Assembly (NCBI RefSeq): GCF_014201735.1
Contig: NZ_JACHFE010000010.1
Location: 53,238-117,237, forward strand
From: Marinobacter oulmenensis
Lineage (GTDB): Bacteria; Pseudomonadota; Gammaproteobacteria; Pseudomonadales; Oleiphilaceae
Reading direction: 5' to 3'
Length of the DNA: 64,000 nucleotides
Below are positions 1 to 8,288 of the stretch, piece by piece. A program made the translations under genes and the position numbers. Numbering within the stretch: the first letter of the stretch is position 1; each line of letters opens with the position of its first letter. The notes below the pieces were generated by a model. It was given only the letters and a program-made list of their open reading frames with translations. It made no database searches and was not told the DNA's origin.

Positions 1-51
1 CTGTGTAACAATTTATCGGTGTATTCGTAAACCATTGATAGGGAGTTGCCT

Positions 52-1308
52 ATGGGAGGCCGTCCAAGCCTGCCACTACGTCGTCTCAGGGCGTTCAAAC
101 CACTGGGACGCCTGACGGATGATCAACTGGTGCTGCTTGCAAGCCGTGCCGAACGGCGCAGTTATGGTGCCGGACAGCGCGTGATGGAGCGCGGCGTCAA
201 GGACGGACTGGATTATTTCCTGATCTCCGGCGTGGTGGAACTCGAGTCCATGGACGGACGAAAAGACACGATTGAAGCTGATACCGACCGGGCCCTGACA
301 CCGGTGGCCCGGCTTCAGCCCCGGATGTATGACGTCAAGGCGGTTCAGCCCTGTGAGTTTCTGGTCATTGATCAGGACATTCTCAACGACCTGCTGGGCA
401 GCGCGCCGGTGGTTCAGACAGAAGTGCACTCCGGGGACGATGGCACTGACGGAAGCGCCGAGCAGCATATGCTGATGGAGTTCTACTCCGAGTTGCGCTC
501 CAACCAGGTTCGTCTGCCGAGTGTGCCCGATGTTGCCTGGAAGGTCCGGCGTGTGGTTGATCGGGAAAACTCCACAGCGGGCGATGTGGCCACGGCGGTG
601 TCGGCCGATCCGTCCATGGCAGCCAAGCTGATACGGGCCTGCAACAGTCCGATCTACCGCGGTTACAACGATGTTCGGAATGTGCGCGAGGCTGTGGTGC
701 GCCTAGGCACCCATACCACCCGGCAGCTGGTGACGCTGTTCGCCATGAGGGAGGTGTTCAAAACCCGCCAGCCGCAACTGCAGCGGGAAATGGATCGGCT
801 GTGGCAGCATTCCCGGGAGGTGGCAGCCCTGTCACGGGTGCTGGCGGATCATCTGACCCGGATTGACTCGGAGGAGGCCATGCTGGCCGGTCTGCTGCAT
901 GATATTGGCGTGGTGCCGGTACTGGTTCATGCCGAGCACCATACAGCGCTGTTTGCCAATGAGGACAATCTTCAGCACGCGATCAACGAACTGCGTGCTG
1001 ATATGGGCGGGGCGGTTCTGGATGCCTGGGCCTTCTCGGATGCCTTCGTGGAAGTGGCCCGCCATGCCTGGGACTGGCACTATGAAGGGAATCAGGCTGA
1101 GCCGTCTCTGGCCGATGTGGTGATTGTTGCACAATTGCATGCCTTGGGCGCGACCGACGAGCCCGGGGTCGCCGTGCCGGCCTTCGAGCAGGTGCCGGCC
1201 TGGCATCGGCTCGGGAAGCCGGACCTGCATGCCTCCAGCGGCCTGCAGTTGCTCAACGAAGCCCGTGAGCGGGTGGATGAGGTCAAAGCCCTGCTCTCCA
1301 TACGATGA
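52..1308 (+). CDS. cNMP-binding-like / HDOD domain signalling protein (418 aa)
   Basis: Predicted cytoplasmic signal-output protein. The N-terminal part (about residues 12-125) resembles a cyclic-nucleotide-binding beta barrel. The C-terminal part (about 147-350) is an HDOD domain, a catalytically dead relative of HD phosphohydrolases. Signs of HDOD are a Leu-Pro-Ser-Val-Pro start, the segment NSPIYRG and an LLHDIG motif near residue 281. The ATG at 52 is preferred over an upstream in-frame TTG at 46, because GGGAG (41-45) lies 6 nt before the ATG but directly abuts the TTG. HDOD proteins usually work in regulatory networks such as c-di-GMP, chemotaxis or motility; no partner gene is adjacent, so the role here is open. 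Family call is firm, the ligand is unknown. Confidence 0.85.
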   Translation: MGGRPSLPLRRLRAFKPLGRLTDDQLVLLASRAERRSYGAGQRVMERGVKDGLDYFLISGVVELESMDGRKDTIEADTDRALTPVARLQPRMYDVKAVQPCEFLVIDQDILNDLLGSAPVVQTEVHSGDDGTDGSAEQHMLMEFYSELRSNQVRLPSVPDVAWKVRRVVDRENSTAGDVATAVSADPSMAAKLIRACNSPIYRGYNDVRNVREAVVRLGTHTTRQLVTLFAMREVFKTRQPQLQREMDRLWQHSREVAALSRVLADHLTRIDSEEAMLAGLLHDIGVVPVLVHAEHHTALFANEDNLQHAINELRADMGGAVLDAWAFSDAFVEVARHAWDWHYEGNQAEPSLADVVIVAQLHALGATDEPGVAVPAFEQVPAWHRLGKPDLHASSGLQLLNEARERVDEVKALLSIR

Positions 1309-1332
1309 AAACAGCCGGAGTCTGAGTCTGCC

Positions 1333-1926
1333 GTGAGCCATAGCCCTAACGAAGTCCCCCTGTTTCCCCTTGGATCGGTAGTCCTGCCCGGCGGGCGTCT
1401 GCCGCTCCAACTGTTCGAGACCCGTTATCTGGACATGCTGACCCGTTGTTTAAAAGACGGCACCGGGTTTGTTGTGCTCCTGCTTCGGGAAGGGGCAGAG
1501 GCCGGTCGCCGGGCGACCTTCCACGATATCGGCACCTATGTCCGGATCATCGATTTTCAGCAGATGGACAACGGGCTGCTGGGGATTACTGTGGAGGGCG
1601 ATGCCAAAGTCCGCGTTGAGAGCAGCCGGCAACAGGCTGACGGGCTGCATCTGGGTGTTCTGAGGGACCTGGAACCGGAGCCGGAGTCCGGTATTCCGCC
1701 CCAGTACCAGGATTTGCCTCCGCTTCTGGAGGCGCTGTGTCGCCATCCCGTGGTGGACGAGCTGCAGATGGCGGTGGATTTCACAGATGCGCGGGATGTC
1801 GGCTGGCGACTGACCGAACTGTTACCCCTGGACGCCGACCAGAAGCAGTCCCTGATGGAGTTGCAGGACCCCGTTGAGCGCCTGGACCGGCTTCAGGCTC
1901 TGGTTGAGGAACTGGAAGGCAACTAA
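1333..1926 (+). CDS. LON N-terminal (substrate-binding) domain protein, 197 aa
   Basis: A stand-alone LON substrate-binding domain without the ATPase or protease parts of Lon. The hallmark N-terminus reads PLFPLGSVVLPGG followed by LQLFETRYLDM, and the domain fills nearly the whole protein. The start is a GTG 24 nt after the HDOD gene stop, so the two are probably co-transcribed; a GGAG lies 12 nt before the GTG, a rather long spacing. The stop overlaps the stop of the convergent DedA-PAP2 gene by 4 nt. Such proteins are common in proteobacteria; a role in recognising misfolded protein is family inference only. Confidence 0.85.
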   Translation: MSHSPNEVPLFPLGSVVLPGGRLPLQLFETRYLDMLTRCLKDGTGFVVLLLREGAEAGRRATFHDIGTYVRIIDFQQMDNGLLGITVEGDAKVRVESSRQQADGLHLGVLRDLEPEPESGIPPQYQDLPPLLEALCRHPVVDELQMAVDFTDARDVGWRLTELLPLDADQKQSLMELQDPVERLDRLQALVEELEGN

Positions 1927-3371
1927 AGTGGCGCGTAACGGGCCAGCGCCCCGACCCATTCGCTTCGGATATAGAGTAAAGCGAACAGCAGCCAGGCCAG
2001 CAGGGCCAGCCAGGTGCTAGCGTCCGCACGGATGGGAACGCGGTCAAAACGGCTGTAACTGGCTCGTGCCAGCCCGGTGATCGCCAGCCCCAGACACAGT
2101 CCCCCCAGCACATCCGTGAACCAGTGCACCCCGAGGTAAAGTCGGCTCAAGGCGACCGGCACCAGAGGCGCAGAGAGCAGAACGTAGGTCTGCCAGCGCT
2201 GGCGGTTGGTTCCCTCTGCGGCGATAAAGCTGGCCAGCAGGGTGGCGGCCACTGTTATACCGGTGGTATGGCCGCTGGGAAAGGCGCCGGATAAGGGCGG
2301 ATGCAGCACGGCTTCCGGCCTTGGCACCGCGAAACCGGCCTTGAGTAACCACACCAGGATGGTGGTCACCGCAGCGGCGACAGCAATGTGCGCAGCGGCT
2401 GCGTAGTAGCCACGGAAGCCCAGACTCAGGGACGCCAGAATAGCGCCCGCGATCAGTACCGGGGGATCGCCCAGCATGGTGAGCAGGATCATGGGCGGAT
2501 CAAGCAGGGGCTGTCTTAGCAGACTGAACCAGTTGAGTACCCGCTGGTCCAGTTGCTGCAGAAGATCACTGACCGGGGTCAACTGGCCCAGGATCAGGAA
2601 CAGTGACAGTGCTGCGATGGCCAACATCAGCGAGGGCAGGGGGAATTCCCCACGGCGGCTTGGCCGTTCATTGGTATAGAGGCGCCAGAATCGGTGAGTG
2701 GCGTCATAGCCCGCCATGCGCTGCTCAAGCCATTGATAGAACGGACTGCCTTCGCCTACGCCCAGGCGCAGTCGCAACAGCAGGGCGTAGATCAATACCA
2801 GTACGGCACCGGCGGCAGCCAGGATCGGATAGAAGTGCGGCGGTGGCTGGACGCTTCCGGACATGGCCGAGCCAACAAAAAAACCAGGCAGTACGTAAGC
2901 CGGTGCCCAGGCCGTGGCCGAGAGCAGGTTGAAACCGACAAAACGTTGCCAGGGCATCTGCAGGGCACCTGCAACCAGGGGCATGACTGGCCGGATGGGG
3001 CCAACGAAGCGTCCGATCAGTATGCTCTTGCCGCCATGGGCCCGGAAAAAGGATTCGCCATTGGCGATCATGGCGGGGTAACGGCTGAATGGCCAGATTG
3101 CGTGCAGCCGGTCCTTCAGCCGTCGGCCGATAGCAAAGCTCAGCAGGTCGCCAACAATGGCCCCGAGCCCGGCCCAGAGCAGGGCTTCACCCAGGCCAAT
3201 GCCGGTTTTTCCGGCCAGGGCCGCCAGTGCAAACAGGATGGCGACCCCGGGAACAATCAGTCCGGCAATGGCCAGGGATTCCACCAGCGCGGTGGCAAAC
3301 AGGGCCATGATCAGCCAGTCCGGGTGGCTGCCCACCCAGGCGGTGAAGGTCTCCAGCCAGTCTCCGGTCAT
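1923..3371 (-). CDS. DedA (VTT) - PAP2 phosphatase fusion membrane protein, 482 aa
   Basis: Two membrane modules in one chain. Residues 1 to about 190 are a DedA/VTT domain with several hydrophobic segments and the re-entrant signature region around GRFVGPIRPVMPLVAGA; DedA proteins are implicated in undecaprenyl-phosphate recycling. The C-terminal half is a PAP2-type lipid phosphatase with all three signature motifs: K-x6-RP near residue 348, PSGH near 363 and SR-x-YLGVHW-x-x-D near 407. A reasonable inference is dephosphorylation of undecaprenyl pyrophosphate or another lipid phosphate coupled to transbilayer movement. The start codon overlaps the upstream GGDEF-like gene by 4 nt (ATGA), so it is the last gene of a three-gene leftward operon. 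The chain looks complete. Confidence 0.9.
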   Translation of the reverse strand: MTGDWLETFTAWVGSHPDWLIMALFATALVESLAIAGLIVPGVAILFALAALAGKTGIGLGEALLWAGLGAIVGDLLSFAIGRRLKDRLHAIWPFSRYPAMIANGESFFRAHGGKSILIGRFVGPIRPVMPLVAGALQMPWQRFVGFNLLSATAWAPAYVLPGFFVGSAMSGSVQPPPHFYPILAAAGAVLVLIYALLLRLRLGVGEGSPFYQWLEQRMAGYDATHRFWRLYTNERPSRRGEFPLPSLMLAIAALSLFLILGQLTPVSDLLQQLDQRVLNWFSLLRQPLLDPPMILLTMLGDPPVLIAGAILASLSLGFRGYYAAAAHIAVAAAVTTILVWLLKAGFAVPRPEAVLHPPLSGAFPSGHTTGITVAATLLASFIAAEGTNRQRWQTYVLLSAPLVPVALSRLYLGVHWFTDVLGGLCLGLAITGLARASYSRFDRVPIRADASTWLALLAWLLFALLYIRSEWVGALARYAPL

Positions 3372-4366
3372 GCCCTGGATGTTTCTCCCTGGCTGAACCA
3401 GGCGGTATCGGCGTTGCGCTGGCGTGCTTCGGCCATGGCCTGCTCAGCCCTGGCTCTGAGCGTGTCGGCCCTGGTGTCTTCATCAATGCGTGTGGTGCAG
3501 CCAAGACTGATCGAGACGATGCCCACGGCCGGCCAGTCCTGCTCACTGATGATACGGCGGATTCGTTCGGCAATGACCCGCACGCCTTCCTCGGGAGTAA
3601 AGGGCAGGATCAGAAAAAACTCCGAGTCCGAGGTGCTGTACAGGGAGTCGCCGGCCCGGATGATGGCAAAGAGCTCCCGGGTCATGTTTCTTAACAGGGT
3701 TTGAAGCCCGCCGGTACCATGCAGTTTCTGGATTTCCGCGCTGTGGTCCAGGCCCAGACAGATCAATGAGAGCGGGTGCCCGGTTGTCATAGAACGACTG
3801 ATTTCCTTTTGCAGGTTTTCGTCCAGAAATCGTGGATTCTGTGCGCCAGTGACCGGGTCAGTGAGCGCAAGGTCCTGAGCGGACTGGGCCATGTGGTCAT
3901 AGTGCCAGACATACAGGGCTGTGACCGCCAGCAGGAGTATTAGTCCGGTGGTGGTGAACAGGGCGTCTGCAGCAGGGGAACTCTGCCATGCCAGGATTGC
4001 CGACGGAATGATCAGCAGGCATGAAAGCACTACGCCTCTGCGTAGGGGAAGGATCAGGAGGTTGAGCATGATCAGTGGCATGGACCAGTGACTGAGTCCG
4101 GGAGCCTTCATGACCAGGGCGGCAGCCACCAGCAGGCTGCTGGTGGCTGCCAGTATGATGGAATGGCCAGGTGCCGAGAGCTGCTGGCGTCGGGAAAACA
4201 GGGTATAGATCAGCCCGGCCAGCAGAAGCAGCGACATCACCAGAGCCAGGTAAAACAGATCATAGAACCCGTAACGCAGGTTCTGTAGTGCCAGTATCAG
4301 GACAAACAGGGCTGCCAATCCGTAACCGCCGGAATGGGTCCAGGTCCTCAAGCGGGTTTCTGTCAT
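3368..4366 (-). CDS. Membrane protein with degenerate GGDEF domain, 332 aa
   Basis: The N-terminal half (about residues 13-170) is hydrophobic, with five or six likely membrane segments. The rest aligns with a diguanylate cyclase domain (it opens LTDPVTGAQN, the equivalent of D-x-LTGL-x-N). The catalytic GGDEF loop has decayed to S-D-S-E-F near residue 245, so c-di-GMP synthesis is unlikely; a scaffold, GTP-sensing or regulatory role fits better. It overlaps both neighbours by 4 nt (ATGA) and resembles the upstream gene in architecture, suggesting a tandem duplication. The membrane part matches no sensory domain I can name. Confidence 0.8.
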   Translation of the reverse strand: MTETRLRTWTHSGGYGLAALFVLILALQNLRYGFYDLFYLALVMSLLLLAGLIYTLFSRRQQLSAPGHSIILAATSSLLVAAALVMKAPGLSHWSMPLIMLNLLILPLRRGVVLSCLLIIPSAILAWQSSPAADALFTTTGLILLLAVTALYVWHYDHMAQSAQDLALTDPVTGAQNPRFLDENLQKEISRSMTTGHPLSLICLGLDHSAEIQKLHGTGGLQTLLRNMTRELFAIIRAGDSLYSTSDSEFFLILPFTPEEGVRVIAERIRRIISEQDWPAVGIVSISLGCTTRIDEDTRADTLRARAEQAMAEARQRNADTAWFSQGETSRA

Positions 4367-5343
4367 CGCTGGATGTCCTCCGGGCCCTGTGGCGCGGCGC
4401 GGTGATTGTTCTGCTGTCGGGCCCGTCGCAGGGCATTGCTGGCGTTGCTTTGCAGGCTCCGGGCGTCATCACCGATATTCAGGCCCGACACTCCGGTACT
4501 GACGTTCAGTCTCAGTCCCTGGGTGGTCATCATGGCGCTGACGCCCTTGCGGATCTGTTCTGCCGTGCGCTGGGCATCGCTGGTGTTGACGCCGGGCAGG
4601 ATTGCCAGGAATTCGAGGCCATTGACCCGGTAGCAGGTGTCAAAATCGCGCAAATGCGAGTGCAGGTAACGGCCAACCCGCGGCAGCATGGCCTGGATGT
4701 CCTCATCCGGTTCGGCCTGGTCGGCCGAATTGTCCAGACCGATCATGATAACTGACAGATTGCTGCCCTCGCGTTCGCTGCGCTGTATTTCCTTGTGCAG
4801 GTCAGCAGAGAGGTATTCGCGGCTGGCGGCGCAGGTGAGCTCATCGGTCCGCCGCAGCGGCGCCAGCTGCCGGGCGCGATACTCCCGCAGGAAAACAAAC
4901 AGAGTGGCAAGCAGGGCGGTGAGTGCGAATGCTGTCACCATCTGATGACGTTCTGGCAGAGTGACCAGCCATTGGGTCATGATCAATATCACCGCCACCA
5001 GCGCCGCCAGGGTTATGGCCGCAATACGTTCTGGCATGACGGCAAAGGTCACCAGCGGCAGCACGTACAGCCAGTGGCTCAGGGACCAGGGGCCGAGCCA
5101 CAGGGCCATGAGCAGGCCGATGACCAGCACTGTGAACAGGGCAATGCGGACCTGGGGCCAGGGCCTGGAATGCCGGAACCGGTTGAGTGGCGTTCCGGTC
5201 AGACAAAGCCCGGCGCCAGCGGCAGCAACCGCAGCACTCAGTGGCTCACCCAGAAACAGGCACAGCCCGCTGGTTAGCGCCAGCAGTGCCAGGCCGGCTC
5301 TTGAAACCTGGTCGGGTAGTGTGTGTTCGGCCAGCTGAGGCAT
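4363..5343 (-). CDS. Membrane protein with degenerate GGDEF domain, 326 aa
   Basis: First gene of the leftward operon 5343 to 1923. It has an N-terminal block of hydrophobic segments (about residues 14-155) and a C-terminal GGDEF-like domain starting at DELTCAASREYL. The signature loop reads N-G-L-E-F near residue 240 instead of GGDEF, and the usual D-F-K-x-x-N-D metal/GTP segment is replaced by LDNSADQAE. It is therefore probably not an active cyclase. The ATG at 5343 faces proA across a 131-nt divergent spacer. The pairing with the next gene, of the same architecture and also degenerate, is the notable point. Confidence 0.8.
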   Translation of the reverse strand: MPQLAEHTLPDQVSRAGLALLALTSGLCLFLGEPLSAAVAAAGAGLCLTGTPLNRFRHSRPWPQVRIALFTVLVIGLLMALWLGPWSLSHWLYVLPLVTFAVMPERIAAITLAALVAVILIMTQWLVTLPERHQMVTAFALTALLATLFVFLREYRARQLAPLRRTDELTCAASREYLSADLHKEIQRSEREGSNLSVIMIGLDNSADQAEPDEDIQAMLPRVGRYLHSHLRDFDTCYRVNGLEFLAILPGVNTSDAQRTAEQIRKGVSAMMTTQGLRLNVSTGVSGLNIGDDARSLQSNASNALRRARQQNNHRAAPQGPEDIQR

Positions 5344-5474
5344 GGGGTCGTTCCCTGAAGGGCGATCATTGAATGTAGACCCCTATAATAGGCGTTTGGG
5401 GTGCGTACTTGAAACGGGAAAGGTAAAGTAGTCGCCCATCAATAAAAACGCTCGCGAAACTGAAAGGTAATCCA

Positions 5475-6731
5475 ATGGATGTTGCAGCCTACATGGTAGA
5501 GCTTGGCCAGCAGGCCAGGGCCGCGGCCCGGGACGTCGCGCGATCATCAACGGCCGTGCGCAACCAGGCGCTCCTGGCAACCGCTGATCTGCTTGATGAC
5601 TCCCGGGAGGAACTGGCTAGCGCCAATCATAAAGATCTGGAAAACGGCCGGGCCAATGGCCTTGAAGAGGCCATGCTGGACCGCCTGGAACTGACACCGG
5701 CCCGCATCGATACCATGATTGAGGGACTGCGACAGGTGGCTTCCCTGCCGGATCCGGTGGGTGAGATTACCGGCATGACCTATCGCCCGTCCGGCATCCA
5801 GGTGGGCAAGATGCGGGTGCCTCTTGGTGTTATCGGCATCATTTACGAATCTCGGCCGAATGTGACCGTAGAGGCGGCGAGTCTGTGCCTGAAGTCAGGC
5901 AATGCGACTATTTTGCGTGGGGGCTCCGAGGCCATTCACTCCAATCAGGCCATTGCTGCCTGCCTGGCTCGCGGTCTGGTCTCGGCCGGGCTGCCGGAGA
6001 CGGCGGTTCAGGTAGTTAGCACGACGGACCGGGCCGCCGTGGGCGAGCTGATCACCATGCCGGAATATGTGGATGTCATCGTGCCCCGGGGCGGCAAGGG
6101 GCTGATCGAACGGATCAGCCGTGACGCCCGGGTGCCGGTGATCAAACACCTGGATGGCGTGTGCCATGTCTACATTGACAGTCATGCCGATCCTGAAAAG
6201 GCCCTGAAAGTTGCGGTCAATGCAAAAACCCAGCGTTATGGCACCTGCAATACCATGGAAACGCTGCTGGTCGATGAGGAAATCGCGGCCGATATCCTGC
6301 CCCTGCTGGCGCAGCAGTTTGCTGAAAAAGGCGTTGAGCTGCGGGGGTGCGACCGGACACGGCAGGTGCTTGAGGGGATAGACCAGGCCACGGAGCAGGA
6401 CTGGCAAGCCGAGTATCTGGCACCGATCCTGGCGGTGCGGGTGGTTGAGGGCCTGGATGGCGCCATTGACCACATTGCCCGCTACAGTTCGCAGCACACT
6501 GAGAGCATTATTACCGAAAATTACACCCGGGCGCGCCGGTTCCTGACCGAGGTGGATTCCAGTTCAGTCATGGTGAACGCCTCCACGCGCTTTGCGGATG
6601 GTTTCGAGTACGGGCTGGGGGCTGAGATCGGCATTTCCACCGACAAGCTCCATGCCCGCGGGCCGGTCGGCCTCGAGGGGCTGACCTCGCAGAAATACGT
6701 GGTGTTTGGCGACGGCCATATCCGGACCTGA
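5475..6731 (+). CDS. proA: Gamma-glutamyl phosphate reductase
   Basis: Cytoplasmic NADPH-dependent reduction of gamma-glutamyl phosphate to glutamate-5-semialdehyde, the second step of proline synthesis. The 418-aa length is normal. Family segments are clear: [31 protein letters not shown] and the catalytic cysteine region [15 protein letters not shown], ending with the [15 protein letters not shown] block. AAAGG precedes the ATG by a few bases. A TATAAT at 5384-5389 could be a -10 element, but no convincing -35 sits at the right distance. proB is not in the window. nadD follows 4 nt after the stop, so the two are likely co-transcribed. Confidence 0.97.
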   Translation: MDVAAYMVELGQQARAAARDVARSSTAVRNQALLATADLLDDSREELASANHKDLENGRANGLEEAMLDRLELTPARIDTMIEGLRQVASLPDPVGEITGMTYRPSGIQVGKMRVPLGVIGIIYESRPNVTVEAASLCLKSGNATILRGGSEAIHSNQAIAACLARGLVSAGLPETAVQVVSTTDRAAVGELITMPEYVDVIVPRGGKGLIERISRDARVPVIKHLDGVCHVYIDSHADPEKALKVAVNAKTQRYGTCNTMETLLVDEEIAADILPLLAQQFAEKGVELRGCDRTRQVLEGIDQATEQDWQAEYLAPILAVRVVEGLDGAIDHIARYSSQHTESIITENYTRARRFLTEVDSSSVMVNASTRFADGFEYGLGAEIGISTDKLHARGPVGLEGLTSQKYVVFGDGHIRT

Positions 6732-6735
6732 TGCC

Positions 6736-7386
6736 ATGCATGTTATTTACGGCGGCACCTTTGATCCGATTCACCACGGTCATCTGCGCCTGGCGCTCGA
6801 GGTTGGTGACAGCCTGGGCGTGGAGCGGGTTGATCTGGTGCCTTGCCATATTCCGCCACACCGGGGTGATACCGGTGCCGGCGCGGAGCAGCGACTGGAG
6901 CTGATCCGGCTGGCCATTGACGGTGAGTCGGCTCTTGGTCTTGATGAGCGGGAGCTGCGTAGGGCCGGTGCTTCCTATACGGCCGATACCCTGCGCCAGT
7001 TGCGCTCTGAGCTGGGGCGGGATGAACCCCTGGTGATGGTGGTTGGCACCGATGCCTTTGCCGCCTTCGACCGTTGGCGGGAGTGGCGGGATATCCCGGA
7101 GCTGGCCCATATCGTTGTGGTGCGACGCCCGGGGGCGGATCTTGCTCCCGGCAGCGAGGCGCAGCGACTCGTTCGGGAACGCCAGGCGCAAAGCCCGCAA
7201 GCCCTGTGGCAACAGCCTTCGGGCCTGGTGCTGGAGCTGGACCCGCCGCTGCTTGAGATCTCCGCAACCGGCATCCGTCAATGCATTGCGGATGGCCGCT
7301 CCCCCCGTTACCTGACGCCGGATGCCGTCTGGCAACGGATTCAGGCGCTGGGCCTGTATGGAGCCTGCCCCGACCGCAGGGTTTAG
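6736..7386 (+). CDS. nadD: Nicotinate-mononucleotide adenylyltransferase, 216 aa
   Basis: Transfers AMP from ATP to nicotinate mononucleotide to give deamido-NAD in NAD biosynthesis. The nucleotidyltransferase signature GGTFDPIHHGHL is at the very N-terminus and the C-terminal ISATGIR motif is present. A longer reading frame opens at 6706 inside proA; the ATG at 6736 is chosen because the conserved MHVIYGGTFDP start falls there, 4 nt past the proA stop. The order proA-nadD-rsfS-rlmH is the standard pseudomonad-type arrangement. Confidence 0.96.
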   Translation: MHVIYGGTFDPIHHGHLRLALEVGDSLGVERVDLVPCHIPPHRGDTGAGAEQRLELIRLAIDGESALGLDERELRRAGASYTADTLRQLRSELGRDEPLVMVVGTDAFAAFDRWREWRDIPELAHIVVVRRPGADLAPGSEAQRLVRERQAQSPQALWQQPSGLVLELDPPLLEISATGIRQCIADGRSPRYLTPDAVWQRIQALGLYGACPDRRV

Positions 7387-7456
7387 TGATACAATCGCGT
7401 CTGAATAGCAACTGGCGGGCAGCCGCAACGGCCATGTCCCGGAAAACAGGGTAATT

Positions 7457-7807
7457 ATGCAGGCAGAAGAACTGAAAGATCTGGTGGTGAATGCGCTTGA
7501 GAATATCAAGGCCCAGGACATCAGTGTGATTGATGTCCGGGAGCGTACAAGCGTCACCGATTTCATGGTCATTGCCTCAGGCAACTCCAACCGGCACGTT
7601 AAGTCACTGGCCGATTCCGTGGTGTCCGAGGCGCAGGAAAACGGCGTGCGCGCCAGCAATATCGAAGGCGGTGGCGGCAGCGACTGGATCCTGGTGGATC
7701 TGGGCGATGTGGTCATTCATGTGATGATGCCAGCGACCCGTGAGTTCTATGATCTGGAGCGCTTCTGGCGTGATGCTCCAGACCTGGGTGTGGCAGGCCG
7801 CGAATAA
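7457..7807 (+). CDS. rsfS: Ribosome silencing factor
   Basis: Binds uL14 on the large subunit and blocks subunit joining when nutrients are short. The 116-aa length and segments such as [33 protein letters not shown] and the [20 protein letters not shown] block are diagnostic of the RsfS/YbeB/Iojap family. A 70-nt spacer separates it from nadD; a TACAAT at 7390-7395 could belong to an internal promoter but lacks a clear -35. rlmH begins 2 nt after its stop. Confidence 0.96.
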   Translation: MQAEELKDLVVNALENIKAQDISVIDVRERTSVTDFMVIASGNSNRHVKSLADSVVSEAQENGVRASNIEGGGGSDWILVDLGDVVIHVMMPATREFYDLERFWRDAPDLGVAGRE

Positions 7808-7809
7808 TC

Positions 7810-8280
7810 ATGCGTCTGCGTCTGATCTGCGTGGGGCAGAAAATGCCCGACTGGGTCAGTGCGGGGTACAGTGAATATGCTCGCCGGATGCCGCCGGAGC
7901 TCCCCCTCGAACTGACTGAAATTCCCATGGCCCACCGAGGCAAAAACCCGGATATTGCCCGCCTGATGCAACGGGAAAGCGATGCCATCCTCAATGCGGT
8001 GGGCGAACGTGACCGGGTGATTGCGCTGGAGGTGGGCGGCCGTCCGTGGTCAACCGAAAAACTGGCGGGACAGCTGGAAAACTGGCAACTGGACGGCGCC
8101 GATGTGTGTTTTCTGGTCGGCGGCCCCGATGGTCTGGCCGAGGCCTGTCGGCAGCGTGCCGATCAGCAATGGTCCCTGTCGCCACTGACACTGCCGCACC
8201 CGCTGGTGCGGATTGTCCTTGCCGAGCAACTTTACCGCGCGTGGTCGATTACCCGTAATCACCCCTATCACAGGTCCTAG
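7810..8280 (+). CDS. rlmH: 23S rRNA pseudouridine-1915 N3-methyltransferase
   Basis: SPOUT-class methyltransferase acting on the pseudouridine at 1915 in helix 69 of assembled 70S ribosomes. The 156 aa match the family closely: FLVGGPDGL (SAM-binding knot) and the C-terminal [17 protein letters not shown] followed by NHPYHR. It starts 2 nt after rsfS, with which it is functionally paired on the large subunit. Its stop codon forms part of the Shine-Dalgarno (TAGGAGG, 8278-8284) of mrdA, which argues for translational coupling. Confidence 0.97.
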   Translation: MRLRLICVGQKMPDWVSAGYSEYARRMPPELPLELTEIPMAHRGKNPDIARLMQRESDAILNAVGERDRVIALEVGGRPWSTEKLAGQLENWQLDGADVCFLVGGPDGLAEACRQRADQQWSLSPLTLPHPLVRIVLAEQLYRAWSITRNHPYHRS

Positions 8281-8288
8281 GAGGTTCC

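Noticed and set aside
5384..5389. proA promoter from TATAAT
   Set aside because: No -35 hexamer at 16-18 nt; kept only as a remark.
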